The notes below the pieces were generated by a model, which saw only the letters and a list, made by a program, of their open reading frames with translations, had not been told where the DNA came from and did no database searches. Shown here in pieces: positions 7,850 to 16,522 of a stretch of DNA of 64,000 nucleotides (its first letter is position 1; the number at the start of each line of letters is the position of its first letter). Origin of the DNA: Cauispirillum nitrogeniifigens. GTDB lineage: Bacteria > Pseudomonadota > Alphaproteobacteria > Rhodospirillales > Rhodospirillaceae. A program made the position numbers and the translations under genes. The DNA is taken from NCBI RefSeq assembly GCF_049800675.1, contig NZ_JBLOOT010000001.1, positions 640,966 through 704,965 of the forward strand. The letters run 5' to 3'.

Positions 7850-8329
7850 TTAAGGTGCGCGGAGGCTTTCGGCAACCGTCTCTATGCGTGCGGCCAAAGC
7901 TTCGATGGCTTCGGCCACCCGCGCCTCCTGCTCGCCCCGCGCGGCGGCGTCGTCGCGGCGCTGTTCCAGGCGCTCGTGGGCGGCCCGCAGGGCGGCGTGC
8001 GCCTCGGCCAGTTCGGTCTGGGTGCGGGCCAGTTGATCCTCCAGGTCGTCGACCCGTGCCTGGAGGGCGGACGCCTGATCGCCGGCGCGCAGGACGGCCA
8101 GCTCCTCCTCGGCGGCTTCGCGGGCGGCGCGCTCGTCATGGGTCTCGTCGGCGATCATCAGCCCGGCGAGCACCAGCACCAGCCCCTCGTTGAGCGATCC
8201 CGAGGCTTCCGCCAGCAGGCGGGCGCGGGCGTCCAGTTCCTTGGCCAGGAACAGGACGCGGTCTTCCTGTCCGTCGGCGCAGCCGACCTGATAGGCGCGG
8301 CCATTGACCATAACACTGACCTGAGCCAT
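7850..8329 (-). CDS. zapA: Cell division protein ZapA
   Basis: ZapA stabilises FtsZ filaments at the division site. The first about 80 residues (AQVSVMVNGRAYQVGC ... LVLAGLMIADETHD) are the ZapA domain: short strands, then the dimerisation helix. The remaining half (80-159) is a charged Ala/Glu/Arg-rich coiled coil. This makes the protein longer than enteric ZapA (about 109 residues) but typical of alphaproteobacteria. It precedes the 6S RNA and ygfA and follows a small coiled-coil gene by 14 bp. Confidence 0.88.
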   Translation of the reverse strand: MAQVSVMVNGRAYQVGCADGQEDRVLFLAKELDARARLLAEASGSLNEGLVLVLAGLMIADETHDERAAREAAEEELAVLRAGDQASALQARVDDLEDQLARTQTELAEAHAALRAAHERLEQRRDDAAARGEQEARVAEAIEALAARIETVAESLRAP

Positions 8330-8343
8330 GGCTCGTCGTCCCC

Positions 8344-8601
8344 TTAGGCTTCCAGAACCGCGCGCAGGCGTCCGATGGCGGCGTCGATGCGCCCGGATGC
8401 CGTCTGGCTGGTCAGTTGCAGTTCTTCATAGTTGGCGCGCATGGCGGCCAGCTCGGCGCTCAGATGCTGGACCTGGGCCTGGTCGCCACCACCGGCGATG
8501 AGCGCGTCCAGGCGTTCGGCACCGGCGTATTCCAGCCGCGCCACCGCCTGCCCCAGCCGCTCCAGCGCGGACTCGACGCGGGACAGCATCGTGTTCTCCA
8601 T
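8344..8601 (-). CDS. Small coiled-coil protein, DUF4164-like, upstream of zapA
   Basis: An 85-residue, almost entirely helical protein (MLSRVESALERLGQAVARLE ... RIDAAIGRLRAVLEA) with heptad-like Leu/Ala spacing. It has no membrane segment or enzyme motif. Small coiled-coil proteins of the DUF4164 type are frequent partners of zapA in alphaproteobacteria, and the 14-bp gap implies co-transcription. The start could be the ATG at 8601 or the ATG at 8589, where GGAG sits closer. A role in division is inferred from context only. Confidence 0.7.
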   Translation of the reverse strand: MENTMLSRVESALERLGQAVARLEYAGAERLDALIAGGGDQAQVQHLSAELAAMRANYEELQLTSQTASGRIDAAIGRLRAVLEA

Positions 8602-8797
8602 GGCTTTCAAAGGACTACCGCCCCTACCTTTGACCCCACTGTGAGGATAGGGGCACCCCTGGAATCGGTCAATAGAAGACACTACCCCCGAAGGAGGGTT
8701 CTCGCCGACCCGTTGTGGTGGTTGACCCGCCGGGGCCGCGCCGCCCACTCTTGAAGGCCCGATGCCCCCTCTCCCACCGCCTGGAGATCGCCCGCCC

Positions 8798-9247
8798 ATG
8801 GAGCCCTATGCCGCCCTCGCCGCCGCAGACGCCGACTGCGTGGTGGTGCACACCCCGCAGCACGTCCGCGCCGCGCTCGCCGCCGCCTATGCCGCCGAAC
8901 GGCCGGTGATCCTGGCCAGCGCGCCCGGCGCGGCGCAGTACCAGGGGCCGGGCTGGCTGTTGCGGGTGGCGCGCACCGCCGCCTCCGGCTGCCCCGGCGT
9001 GCGCTGGACGCTGGTGCTCGATGCTGGCGACGCGGCGGGCTTCGCCCTGGCCGCCCTGGAGGCCGGCGTGCCGGCGGTCTGCGTCGACGGCCTGCCGCGC
9101 GAAGGGCTGCGCAGCCTGCGCGCCATCGCCGACGGCCTGGGCGCGACGGTGCTGGAGGGGCAGCGCGACGGCGTCGACCTGCTGTCCTGCGCCGATCCGG
9201 TCGCGGCATGCCGGTCATTGCTGAACCCGGCGGCACAGGGTATCTAG
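8798..9247 (+). CDS. Hypothetical protein upstream of thiE
   Basis: I do not recognise a family. The 149-residue product alternates hydrophobic strands and Ala-rich helices: CVVVHTPQHVRAALAAAYA, VRWTLVLDAGDAAGFALAAL, GVPAVCVDGLPREGLRSLRA. This suggests a compact alpha/beta (Rossmann- or TIM-like) fold. The ATG at 8798 follows GGAGA by ten bases; an upstream in-frame ATG at 8762 has no better site. It ends 30 bp before thiE on the same strand, so it may act with thiamine synthesis or simply share its promoter. Confidence 0.6.
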   Translation: MEPYAALAAADADCVVVHTPQHVRAALAAAYAAERPVILASAPGAAQYQGPGWLLRVARTAASGCPGVRWTLVLDAGDAAGFALAALEAGVPAVCVDGLPREGLRSLRAIADGLGATVLEGQRDGVDLLSCADPVAACRSLLNPAAQGI

Positions 9248-9277
9248 GGCGCACACAGCCCTGGAGCCCCGCACGCC

Positions 9278-9925
9278 ATGTCCGCCGCCAAGAAGTCCGA
9301 CCGCGAACCCTGCCGCCTCTACCTCATCACCCCCCCGGCCCTGCCCGACGTGGCGGCCTTTGCCGGGACGCTGGCGCGCGTTCTTGATGCCGGCGACGTG
9401 GCGGCGTTGCAGATCCGGCTGAAGGACGCGGACGACGACACCGTGCGGCGGACCATCGACGCCCTGCGCCCCGTCGCCCAGGATCGGGAAGTCGCCGTCA
9501 TCCTCAACGACCGCCCCGATCTGGCGGCGGAAACCGGCTGCGACGGCGTGCACGTCGGCCAGGACGACGCCCCCTATGCCGAGGCGCGCAAGATCATGGG
9601 GCCGGACGCCATCGTCGGCGTGACCTGCCACGACAGCCGCCACCTGGCCATGGAGGCGGCCGAGGCGGGGGCCGACTACGTCGCCTTCGGGGCTTTCTTC
9701 GACACCGCCACCAAGGACGCCAAGACCCGCTGCGAGCTGGACCTGCTGTCGTGGTGGCAGGAGGTCATGACGGTGCCCTGCGTGGCCATCGGCGGCATCA
9801 CCCCCGACAACGCCAAGGCGGTCATCGACGCCGGGGCGGACTTCATCGCCGTGTCGTCGGGCGTGTGGAGCCACGCCGACGGCCCGGAGACCGCCGTGCG
9901 CAAGCTCACCGACCTCATGATCTGA
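9278..9925 (+). CDS. thiE: Thiamine-phosphate synthase
   Basis: ThiE joins HMP-pyrophosphate and thiazole phosphate. The 215-residue TIM barrel shows LYLIT near the start, ALQIRLKD, VILNDRPDLA, GCDGVHVGQDDA, VGVTCHD, YVAFGAFFDT and CVAIGGIT, which cover the pyrophosphate- and substrate-binding loops. QIRLKD and VTCHD replace the more usual Q-R-K and S-H versions, as in the alphaproteobacterial ThiE-like subgroup, so the exact substrate is slightly less certain. The last 11 bp overlap the convergent MBL-fold gene. Confidence 0.85.
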   Translation: MSAAKKSDREPCRLYLITPPALPDVAAFAGTLARVLDAGDVAALQIRLKDADDDTVRRTIDALRPVAQDREVAVILNDRPDLAAETGCDGVHVGQDDAPYAEARKIMGPDAIVGVTCHDSRHLAMEAAEAGADYVAFGAFFDTATKDAKTRCELDLLSWWQEVMTVPCVAIGGITPDNAKAVIDAGADFIAVSSGVWSHADGPETAVRKLTDLMI

Positions 9926-11261
9926 CCGGCAGGGGCTCCGGCAACGGCTGGGGCCGGGACGGGGCCGGCGGCAGCGGCAGCGTGCGCCGCCGCTCCACGG
10001 TCCACGACCACCACAGCCACTTCAGGCGGCCCAGCGGCCCGCCGGCATAGCCGTAGTCGGCCAGGATCATCAGCATCCAGAACATGTCGACCTTCGCCGC
10101 CGGCGTGCCGCCGTGCAGGGTGATGGGCACGAACATGGTGATGCACAGGTCGCCGAAGTGCCCGAAGGCCAGCGCATCCTTCAGCGCCGCGACCGGCACG
10201 TCGATGGTGCAGGCCCCGCCGTCGGGCCGCTCCGTCAGCCTGCCGCTCAGCGGCGTGTAGAGGAACCGCCGCCCGGCGCAGCGCACCGCCACCCCCTTGG
10301 GCAGCAGGACGGCGATCAGCGCCCGCTGGCGGGCCAGGGTGGCGCGCAGGCGGGTGATGTCCTCGCCGGTCAGGGTTTCGGCGGCGTTGCGGGCCTCCTC
10401 GGCGGCGACGCGGGCCTGACGGGCCTCGGTGAAGGCGCCGCGCCAGGCCTCCTGCGGCTCGCTGTCCACCGCCAGGGTGCCGAGGTCGACCGAGGAAAAC
10501 GGCGGGCACAGGGTGGTCTTCGACTGCCAGCCGGCGCGCAGATCGTCATGCCCGACCTTGTAGTCGTTGGCCCACTGCGAGTCCGAGCGCCGCAGCACCA
10601 CCTGGCTGGCGAAGGGAATGAACAGGTCGGCGCCGAACTGGTCGCAGACCTGATTGACCTTCGACACGTAGCTGCCCTTGGTGAGGTTGGGCGTCCGCGC
10701 GCCATCGCGGAAGTAGTTGAAGAACGGCCCCGCCGGGGAGTGGCTGCGCAGCATCACCAGCGGCTTGCCCAGGCGCGCCTTCAGCGCGGCGATGTCGTCG
10801 AACAGCCCGCCCAGGGGCTTGGCGTCGTTGAGGTTCACCACCAGCGCCTTGGGGGTGTCCACCACCAGCACGGAGTCGTTGTTCCACTGCGGCAGCGCCA
10901 TGACGGAAATGCCGTCCTGCAACGGCACCCACTGCCCGGTCGGCAGCACGCGCACGGCAAACCCCATGTCGCGCAGGTGGGCGTCCATCTTCATGCGGTG
11001 GAAGTCGGGCAGCAGCACCGTCTTACCCGCCGCGCCCAGCTTGCGCAGGCTGGGCAGGTGGAGGTGGTCGGGATGTTCATGGGTGATGTAGAGGAACGGC
11101 GCCTGGGCCACTGCGGCGACCTGATCCTCGCGCGGCGGGTTCAGCAGCCACCAACTGCGCCAGTAGCACGACCCTTCCAGCCAGGGATCGGAGGCCAGAA
11201 CGGGGCGCCCGGCGCCGTCTTCCAGGAGCATGCAGGCGTGCCCCAGCGTGTGCAGCTTCAT
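9915..11261 (-). CDS. MBL-fold metallohydrolase, large, CMAH-like
   Basis: A 448-residue protein. The first about 240 residues form a metallo-beta-lactamase fold: LGHACMLLED, DPWLEGSCYWRSWWL, then the zinc motif HEHPDHLHLP (about residues 81-90), then PQWNNDSVLVV. The opening resembles the lactamase-like part of CMP-N-acetylneuraminate hydroxylase, but without the N-terminal Rieske domain. The second half has an Arg/Ala-rich helical segment and a Trp-rich end (LKWLWWSWTVERRR) with a proline tail, unlike simple UlaG-type hydrolases. The substrate is unknown. It overlaps thiE end to end. Confidence 0.72.
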   Translation of the reverse strand: MKLHTLGHACMLLEDGAGRPVLASDPWLEGSCYWRSWWLLNPPREDQVAAVAQAPFLYITHEHPDHLHLPSLRKLGAAGKTVLLPDFHRMKMDAHLRDMGFAVRVLPTGQWVPLQDGISVMALPQWNNDSVLVVDTPKALVVNLNDAKPLGGLFDDIAALKARLGKPLVMLRSHSPAGPFFNYFRDGARTPNLTKGSYVSKVNQVCDQFGADLFIPFASQVVLRRSDSQWANDYKVGHDDLRAGWQSKTTLCPPFSSVDLGTLAVDSEPQEAWRGAFTEARQARVAAEEARNAAETLTGEDITRLRATLARQRALIAVLLPKGVAVRCAGRRFLYTPLSGRLTERPDGGACTIDVPVAALKDALAFGHFGDLCITMFVPITLHGGTPAAKVDMFWMLMILADYGYAGGPLGRLKWLWWSWTVERRRTLPLPPAPSRPQPLPEPLPVRS

Positions 11262-11342
11262 CGGTTCTCCCCTATCCGGCTTGGTCCGAGAGTCTTACAA
11301 GGCGATGACGGATCACGCCAGCGCATCGTCGGCGGCGCGCCC

Positions 11343-12365
11343 TTATCCCACCGGCGCCCACAGAACGTCGTCGATACGCTCCGCGCCGGTCAGCACCATG
11401 ACCAGACGGTCGACGCCCAGGGCGATGCCGGCGCAAGGGTCGGGCAGGCCGTACTCCAGGGCCGCCAGGAAGTCCTCCTCCACCGGCCACGCGGCCTCGG
11501 GGCCGTAAAGGCGCGCCTTGGCGGCCATGGAGTCCGTGAAGCGGCGGCGCTGCTCGACCGGGTCGGTCAGCTCGCCGAAGGCGTTGGCCAGTTCCAGGCC
11601 GTTGACGTAGACCTCGAACCGTTCGCAGACGCGCGGATCGTCAGGCTTGCGCCGCGACAGGGCGGCCATGCAGGCGGGCCAGTCGTATAGAATGACTGGT
11701 CCATCCATTCCCAGCCGCGACTCGATGCGGGCGAGGAAGATGTGGAAGAAGGCATCCTCCCACCCGTCGCCCTCGCCCACATGCACGCCCAGGCGCGCGG
11801 CGGCGGCCTTGAGCGCCTCCGGCGGTGGCTCGGCGGCAAAGGGATCGGCCACGGTGCCGAGGATGTCGAGGCCGTCGCAGTAGCGGGCGAAAGCATCCGC
11901 CACGCTCAGGCGCTCCACCGGCCGCGCCTCGCCGCAGGCGGCGAACAGGGCCGCCACGTCGTCCATCAGGTCGGTGTAGGTGGCGCCGGCCCGATACCAC
12001 TCCAGCATGGTGAACTCGGGGCTGTGGGTCGGCGAGATGTCGCCGTTGCGGAACACGCGGGCCATCTGGAAGATGCGCGGCAGGCCACCGGCGAGCAGCT
12101 TCTTCATGGCGAATTCCGGCGAGGTGTGCAGGTACAGCCGGCGCGGCGGCACGCGGTCCAGGGCGTCGGTCAGGTCGGTGGCGAAGGCGCGCAGGTGCAC
12201 CTCCATCCCCGGCGCCGCTTGCAGGCACGGCGTCTCCACCTCCAGGAAGCCCCGTTCGGTGAAGAAGGCGCGGATGCCGGCGATGACGCGGGCGCGCGCC
12301 TCCAGGTACGGGCGGCGGCGGGCGATCGCATCGGGGTGCCACCACGGCAGGGCGGTCGGGGACAT
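11343..12365 (-). CDS. epmA: Elongation factor P--(R)-beta-lysine ligase EpmA
   Basis: EpmA is a class II lysyl-tRNA-synthetase paralogue that modifies EF-P. The 340 residues lack the tRNA-binding OB domain of LysRS and begin directly with the catalytic core: motif 1 region, motif 2 VFRNGDISPTHSPEFTMLEW and motif 3 GIALGVDRLVMVLTG near the end. Its target efp is encoded at 16523-17089 and carries a lysine at the modified loop position. The ATG at 12365 was chosen by length (family about 325-350). The 2,3-aminomutase EpmB is not in the window. Confidence 0.9.
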   Translation of the reverse strand: MSPTALPWWHPDAIARRRPYLEARARVIAGIRAFFTERGFLEVETPCLQAAPGMEVHLRAFATDLTDALDRVPPRRLYLHTSPEFAMKKLLAGGLPRIFQMARVFRNGDISPTHSPEFTMLEWYRAGATYTDLMDDVAALFAACGEARPVERLSVADAFARYCDGLDILGTVADPFAAEPPPEALKAAAARLGVHVGEGDGWEDAFFHIFLARIESRLGMDGPVILYDWPACMAALSRRKPDDPRVCERFEVYVNGLELANAFGELTDPVEQRRRFTDSMAAKARLYGPEAAWPVEEDFLAALEYGLPDPCAGIALGVDRLVMVLTGAERIDDVLWAPVG

Positions 12366-12452
12366 GAGCGGGCTTCCTGGCAAGAGGGTCCTTGGCGACC
12401 TATCTTGTGGCGCGCTACTCTGCGCGGCGCAACACCAGCGAATGGGAGTCCC

Positions 12453-13625
12453 ATGCCGGTCATCAACCGCATCGCCGCCTTCCACGACGCCATGACGGCG
12501 TGGCGGCGCGACATTCACCAGCACCCGGAACTGGCCTACGCCGAACATCGCACCGCCGCCAAGGTCGCCGCCCTGCTGCGCGGGTTCGGCGTCGACGAGG
12601 TGGTCGAGGGCGTCGGCAGGACCGGCGTGGTGGGTGTCCTGCGCAACGGTCCGGGCCGGGCCATCGGCCTGCGCGCCGACATGGACGCCCTGCCGATCGA
12701 GGAACTGGCCGACCGGCCGCACCGCTCCGTCCATGCCAGCACCATGCACGCCTGCGGCCATGACGGGCACACCGCCATGCTGCTGGGCGCCGCCCGCTAC
12801 CTGGCCGAGGCGCGGCCGTTCTCCGGCACCGTCGTGCTGGTGTTCCAGCCGGCCGAGGAAGGCCAGGCCGGGGCCAAGGCGATGATCGACGACGGCCTGT
12901 TCGACCGCTTCCCCATGGATGCCATCTACGGCGTCCACAACATGCCCGGCCAGCCCGCCGGCAGCCTGGCGTTCTCCAGCGGCCCGGTGATGGCCGCCGC
13001 CGACCGCTTCCGGGTCGTCCTGCGCGGCCAGGGCGGGCACGCCGCCGCGCCGCACCTGTGCAAGGACCCGGTGGTGGCCGCCGCCGCCCTGATCCAGGCC
13101 CTCCAGACGGTGGTGGCGCGCAATGCCTCCCCGGCCGAGACGCTGGTGCTGTCGGTCACCGAGATCCACGGCGGCGATGCCTTCAACGTCATTCCCGACT
13201 CGGTGCGGGTGTCGGGCACGGTGCGCTACTTCGATCCCCAGGTCGGTGCCCTGGCGCGGGCGCGGATGGGCGCCATCATCGACGGCATCGCCGCCGCCCA
13301 CGACGTGCGCGCCGAGTTCGAGTACTTCCACGGCTATCCGCCGACCATCAACTGGCCCGAGGCGACCGAGGCCGCCCGCGCCGCCGCCCTGGCCGTCGCC
13401 GGCCCCGCCGCGACGCTGGATCAGGCGCCGCGCATGTTCGCCGAGGACTTCAGCTACTTCCTTCAGGAAAAGCCGGGCGCCTACGGCTTCATCGGCAACG
13501 GCGACGGCCCGGACCTGGGCTGCACCGGCCTGCACAATCCCCACTACGACTTCAATGACGCCATCCTCACCGCCGGCGCCAGCTTCTTCGCCACGCTGGT
13601 GGAACGCGAACTGCCCGCGACCTGA
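12453..13625 (+). CDS. M20-family amidohydrolase (hippurate hydrolase-like)
   Basis: Metal-dependent amidohydrolase of the M20D group, which cleaves N-acyl or N-benzoyl amino acids. The 390 residues show DIHQHPELAYAE, the metal motif HACGHDGHTAM (about 100-110), PAEEGQAGAKAM with the catalytic Glu, the dimerisation domain GGHAAAPH, and AEDFSYF toward the end. The ATG at 12453 follows GGGAG by a few bases. The long in-frame extension upstream is antisense to epmA and is not real. It is divergent from epmA, with an 87-bp gap. Confidence 0.9.
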   Translation: MPVINRIAAFHDAMTAWRRDIHQHPELAYAEHRTAAKVAALLRGFGVDEVVEGVGRTGVVGVLRNGPGRAIGLRADMDALPIEELADRPHRSVHASTMHACGHDGHTAMLLGAARYLAEARPFSGTVVLVFQPAEEGQAGAKAMIDDGLFDRFPMDAIYGVHNMPGQPAGSLAFSSGPVMAAADRFRVVLRGQGGHAAAPHLCKDPVVAAAALIQALQTVVARNASPAETLVLSVTEIHGGDAFNVIPDSVRVSGTVRYFDPQVGALARARMGAIIDGIAAAHDVRAEFEYFHGYPPTINWPEATEAARAAALAVAGPAATLDQAPRMFAEDFSYFLQEKPGAYGFIGNGDGPDLGCTGLHNPHYDFNDAILTAGASFFATLVERELPAT

Positions 13626-13711
13626 GCACCGCCGCCGCATGACGGCGGCCCTTCAGGACCTGCCGCCGCCCAAGGACTGCGCCCCCGTCAGGGTGATCGA
13701 GGCGCCCTGAG

Positions 13712-14461
13712 CTACACCAGGAACAGCAGCACCAGCACGATCAGCATGAACCCCCAGCCCAGGGGAATGATCACCGTGCCCGCCGTCAGCGGCAGGAAGC
13801 GTCCCGGCTCCTCGGCCGGGCTGCCGGCGACGGTCGGGCGGGGCTGGATGGGCGCGGCGGCGTCGGCGGTCTGCATGGCGCGCAGCAGGGCCTCGGCCTC
13901 GGCGTCCTCCTCGGCGGAGGTCGGGGTCATCAGGTCGGCCTCGGCCGGGCCGAGATCCAGTTCCTCGTGCCGCCCGGCGTCGGCGGCGGCCTGGAAGGCG
14001 CTCAGTTCGGCCACCTTCAGGGCCACCATCAGGCGGTTGGTGAAGCTCTGGAAGAAGTCGTCGGCGTACTTGTTGGCAACGCCGGTGATCAACCGGGAAC
14101 CGACGGTGGCAATCTTGCCGCCGACCGAGGCCGCCGCCTGATAGCGCAGGACCGTGCCCTCGTCGTCATCGGTCAGGTGGACGGCCGCCTGCCCCTTGGC
14201 GAAGCCGGCGGCGCCGCCCTTGCCCTCGCCGACCAGGACATAGGACTCGCCGGGCTGCACGTCGGTCAGGCTGACCGTGCCCTTGAAGCGGGCATGCACC
14301 GGGCCGACCTTGGCGCGCACGGTGGCGTCCAGGACGCCCTCGCCGGCCCACGTCAGTTCCTCGCACCCGTCGATGCAGGCCTTGAGGATTTCGGGATCGT
14401 TGAGCGCCTGCCACACCTGCGCGCGCGGCGCCGGGATGCGATACTCTCCGGTGAAGTCCAT
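13712..14461 (-). CDS. CoxG-type SRPBCC domain protein with C-terminal membrane anchor
   Basis: Residues 1 to about 150 match the carbon-monoxide-dehydrogenase subunit G (CoxG) fold: FTGEYRIPAPRAQVWQALNDP at the start, then GPVHARFKGTVSLTDV and VGGKIATVGSRLI. An acidic linker follows, then a C-terminal membrane helix (GWGFMLIVLVLLFLV). Membrane-tethered CoxG proteins are associated with molybdenum hydroxylases elsewhere, but no coxSML genes are in this window. It lies 18 bp after the dehydrogenase gene at 14479-15360, with no functional link evident. Confidence 0.82.
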   Translation of the reverse strand: MDFTGEYRIPAPRAQVWQALNDPEILKACIDGCEELTWAGEGVLDATVRAKVGPVHARFKGTVSLTDVQPGESYVLVGEGKGGAAGFAKGQAAVHLTDDDEGTVLRYQAAASVGGKIATVGSRLITGVANKYADDFFQSFTNRLMVALKVAELSAFQAAADAGRHEELDLGPAEADLMTPTSAEEDAEAEALLRAMQTADAAAPIQPRPTVAGSPAEEPGRFLPLTAGTVIIPLGWGFMLIVLVLLFLV

Positions 14462-14478
14462 GTGCTGCCCCCGCCGAC

Positions 14479-15360
14479 TCAGCTACCGTAGTGTTTGAAG
14501 ATGCCCTGAGTCCCGTCCTGCGCGCCACCCTCTTCCGCAAATTGTTGATATTGAGCCAATGCCGTTTGCAGACCCTTGTAGTCGCCACCCATGCGGCGGG
14601 CCTCTTCCAGGGCGATTCCCATGTCCTTGATGAAGTGGTGGACGAAGAAGCCGGGGGCGAAGTCGCCATTGGCCATGCGCTTGCCCAGGACGTTGAGCTG
14701 GAACCCGCCGGCCGCCCCCGTGCCGATGACGTCGAGGACCTTGTGCAGGTCCAGCCCGGCCCGCTGGCCGTAGTTCAGGGCCTCCGCCACACCCACGATG
14801 GTGCCGGAAATGACGATCTGGTTGACCATCTTGGTGTGCTGCCCCGCCCCTGCCGGGCCGAGCAGGGCGATGGACTTGCCCATGAGTTGGAACAGCGGCA
14901 GGGCGGCTTCGAAAGCATCCTGCGCGCCACCGACCATGATCGCCAGCGTGCCGTCGCGCGCCCCCACGTCGCCGCCCGACACCGGCGCGTCGAGGGCCTG
15001 GCAGCCCTTGGCCTCCGCCGCCTGGGCAATGCGCTGGGCCAGCGACGGCTGCGACGTGGTCATGTCGATGAGCAGGCTGCCCGGCTTGACGGCCGACAGG
15101 ATGCCCGTGGGGCCGAAGTACACCTCCTCCACGTCCTGGGGGTAGCCGACCATGGTGATGACCACGTTGGCGGCCCCGGCAACGGCGGCGGGCGTGTCGT
15201 GCCACACCGCGCCCCCGGCCTCCAGCTCGGCGCACTTGGCGCGGGTGCGGCTGTAGACGTGCACCGTGTAGCCGCCCTTCATCAGGTGGCGCGCCATGCT
15301 GCGCCCCATGATGCCGAGCCCGATGAAGCCGACCTGGTGGGTCTGCGGGGAAACGGTCAT
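14479..15360 (-). CDS. NAD(P)-dependent 3-hydroxyisobutyrate / tartronate-semialdehyde reductase family enzyme
   Basis: A 293-residue beta-hydroxyacid dehydrogenase. The N-terminal Rossmann motif is VGFIGLGIMGRSMARHLMKG. The substrate loop is DAPVSGGDVGARDGTLAIM (about residues 120-138). The catalytic Lys lies in GAGQHTKMVNQ (about 170). The helical C-terminal domain ends with an AFKDM-like FIKDMGIALEEAR. The sequence does not separate 3-hydroxyisobutyrate dehydrogenase from 2-hydroxy-3-oxopropionate reductase. The divergent neighbour, a glyoxylate/hydroxypyruvate reductase type, makes a C2/C3 hydroxyacid role attractive. Confidence 0.88.
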   Translation of the reverse strand: MTVSPQTHQVGFIGLGIMGRSMARHLMKGGYTVHVYSRTRAKCAELEAGGAVWHDTPAAVAGAANVVITMVGYPQDVEEVYFGPTGILSAVKPGSLLIDMTTSQPSLAQRIAQAAEAKGCQALDAPVSGGDVGARDGTLAIMVGGAQDAFEAALPLFQLMGKSIALLGPAGAGQHTKMVNQIVISGTIVGVAEALNYGQRAGLDLHKVLDVIGTGAAGGFQLNVLGKRMANGDFAPGFFVHHFIKDMGIALEEARRMGGDYKGLQTALAQYQQFAEEGGAQDGTQGIFKHYGS

Positions 15361-15432
15361 GCCCAGCCTCCTCCCGGATGGTGTCCAACCCGTTGAATCG
15401 GGTACACTCCGGCCAAGTATAGGGGGAGAGCG

Positions 15433-16395
15433 ATGAACGGCAAACCCACGATCCTGGTCACCCGCCGCCTGCCGGAAGCGGTGGAGCAGCGCCTGCAACG
15501 CGACTACGACGCCCGCCTGAACGCCGACGACCGCGCTTACGCGCCCGATGCCCTGGTCGCCGCCGCGACCGGCGCCGACGCCCTGCTGGTGGCGCCGGGC
15601 GACCGCCTGGACGCTGCCGTGATTGCCGCCCTGCCGGCGTCGGTCCGGGCGGTGGCGACCTTTTCCGTCGGCCATGACCACATCGACCTCGCTGCCGCCA
15701 CGGCGCGCGGCCTGATCGTCACCAACACGCCGGGCGTGCTGACCGAGGCCACCGCCGACGTTGCCCTGCTGCTGATGCTGGGCGCCGCCCGCCGCGCCGG
15801 CGAGGGCGAACGGCTGATGCGCGAGGGTGCCTGGACCGGCTGGACGCCGACCCAGCTCCTGGGCCGCCACCTGGAAGGCCGCCGTCTGGGCATCGTCGGC
15901 ATGGGGCGCATCGGCCAGGCCCTGGCGAGCCGCGCCCGCGCCCTGGGCATGGCGATCCACTACCACAACCGCCGCCGCCTGGACCCCGCCGAGGAAGCCG
16001 GCGCCACCTTCCACGCCACCGCAGAAAGCCTGCTGGCGGTGGCCGACGTGCTCAGCCTGCACTGCCCGGCCAGCACCGAGACGCACCACTTCCTGAACGC
16101 CGAGCGCATCGCCCTGCTGCCCGTAGGGGCCATCGTGGTCAACACCGCGCGCGGCGCCGTGGTCGATGACGAAGCCCTGATCGCCGCCCTGCGGACGGGC
16201 CGCGTGTGGGCCGCCGGGCTGGACGTCTACGAAGGGGAGCCGGCGGTGCATCCGGCGTACCGCACCTTGCCCAACACCTTCCTGCTGCCCCACCTGGGCA
16301 GCGCCACGGTGGAGACCCGCAACGCCATGGGATTCCGCGCGTTGGACAACCTCGACGCCGTGTTCGCCGGACAGCCGCCGCATCGGATCGCCTGA
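15433..16395 (+). CDS. D-2-hydroxyacid dehydrogenase (glyoxylate/hydroxypyruvate reductase type)
   Basis: A 320-residue enzyme of the D-isomer-specific 2-hydroxyacid dehydrogenase family. It has the NAD motif LGIVGMGRIGQALASRA (about 155-171), VNTARGAVVDDEALIAAL with the catalytic Arg region, and HLGSATVETRNAM with the catalytic His. The ATG at 15433 sits close behind GGGGGAG. It is divergent from the reductase at 14479-15360 across 72 bp, which would hold both promoters. Confidence 0.9.
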   Translation: MNGKPTILVTRRLPEAVEQRLQRDYDARLNADDRAYAPDALVAAATGADALLVAPGDRLDAAVIAALPASVRAVATFSVGHDHIDLAAATARGLIVTNTPGVLTEATADVALLLMLGAARRAGEGERLMREGAWTGWTPTQLLGRHLEGRRLGIVGMGRIGQALASRARALGMAIHYHNRRRLDPAEEAGATFHATAESLLAVADVLSLHCPASTETHHFLNAERIALLPVGAIVVNTARGAVVDDEALIAALRTGRVWAAGLDVYEGEPAVHPAYRTLPNTFLLPHLGSATVETRNAMGFRALDNLDAVFAGQPPHRIA

Positions 16396-16522
16396 GGACG
16401 CGGCGGAGCCTCCGGTTGCCACCCTGGCCCATACCTGATAAGAACCGCGCCAGACGTGCCGGCCCGAGTCGAACCCTCGCCCGCCGGCCCTTTTCGTTCA
16501 CAGCTCAAGAAGCCGCCCCGCC

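Noticed and set aside
11742..12452. Plus-strand extension before the M20 amidohydrolase
   Set aside because: It is the complement of epmA; family start and ribosome site lie at 12453.
13639..13710. 23-codon ORF after the M20 gene
   Set aside because: No ribosome site, too short, no recognisable pattern.
14479..16422. Very long minus-strand ORF extending the hydroxyacid dehydrogenase
   Set aside because: The upstream part is antisense to the 15433-16395 dehydrogenase, is Gly/Arg/Ala noise, and the true start (MTVSPQTHQVGFIG) is clear.
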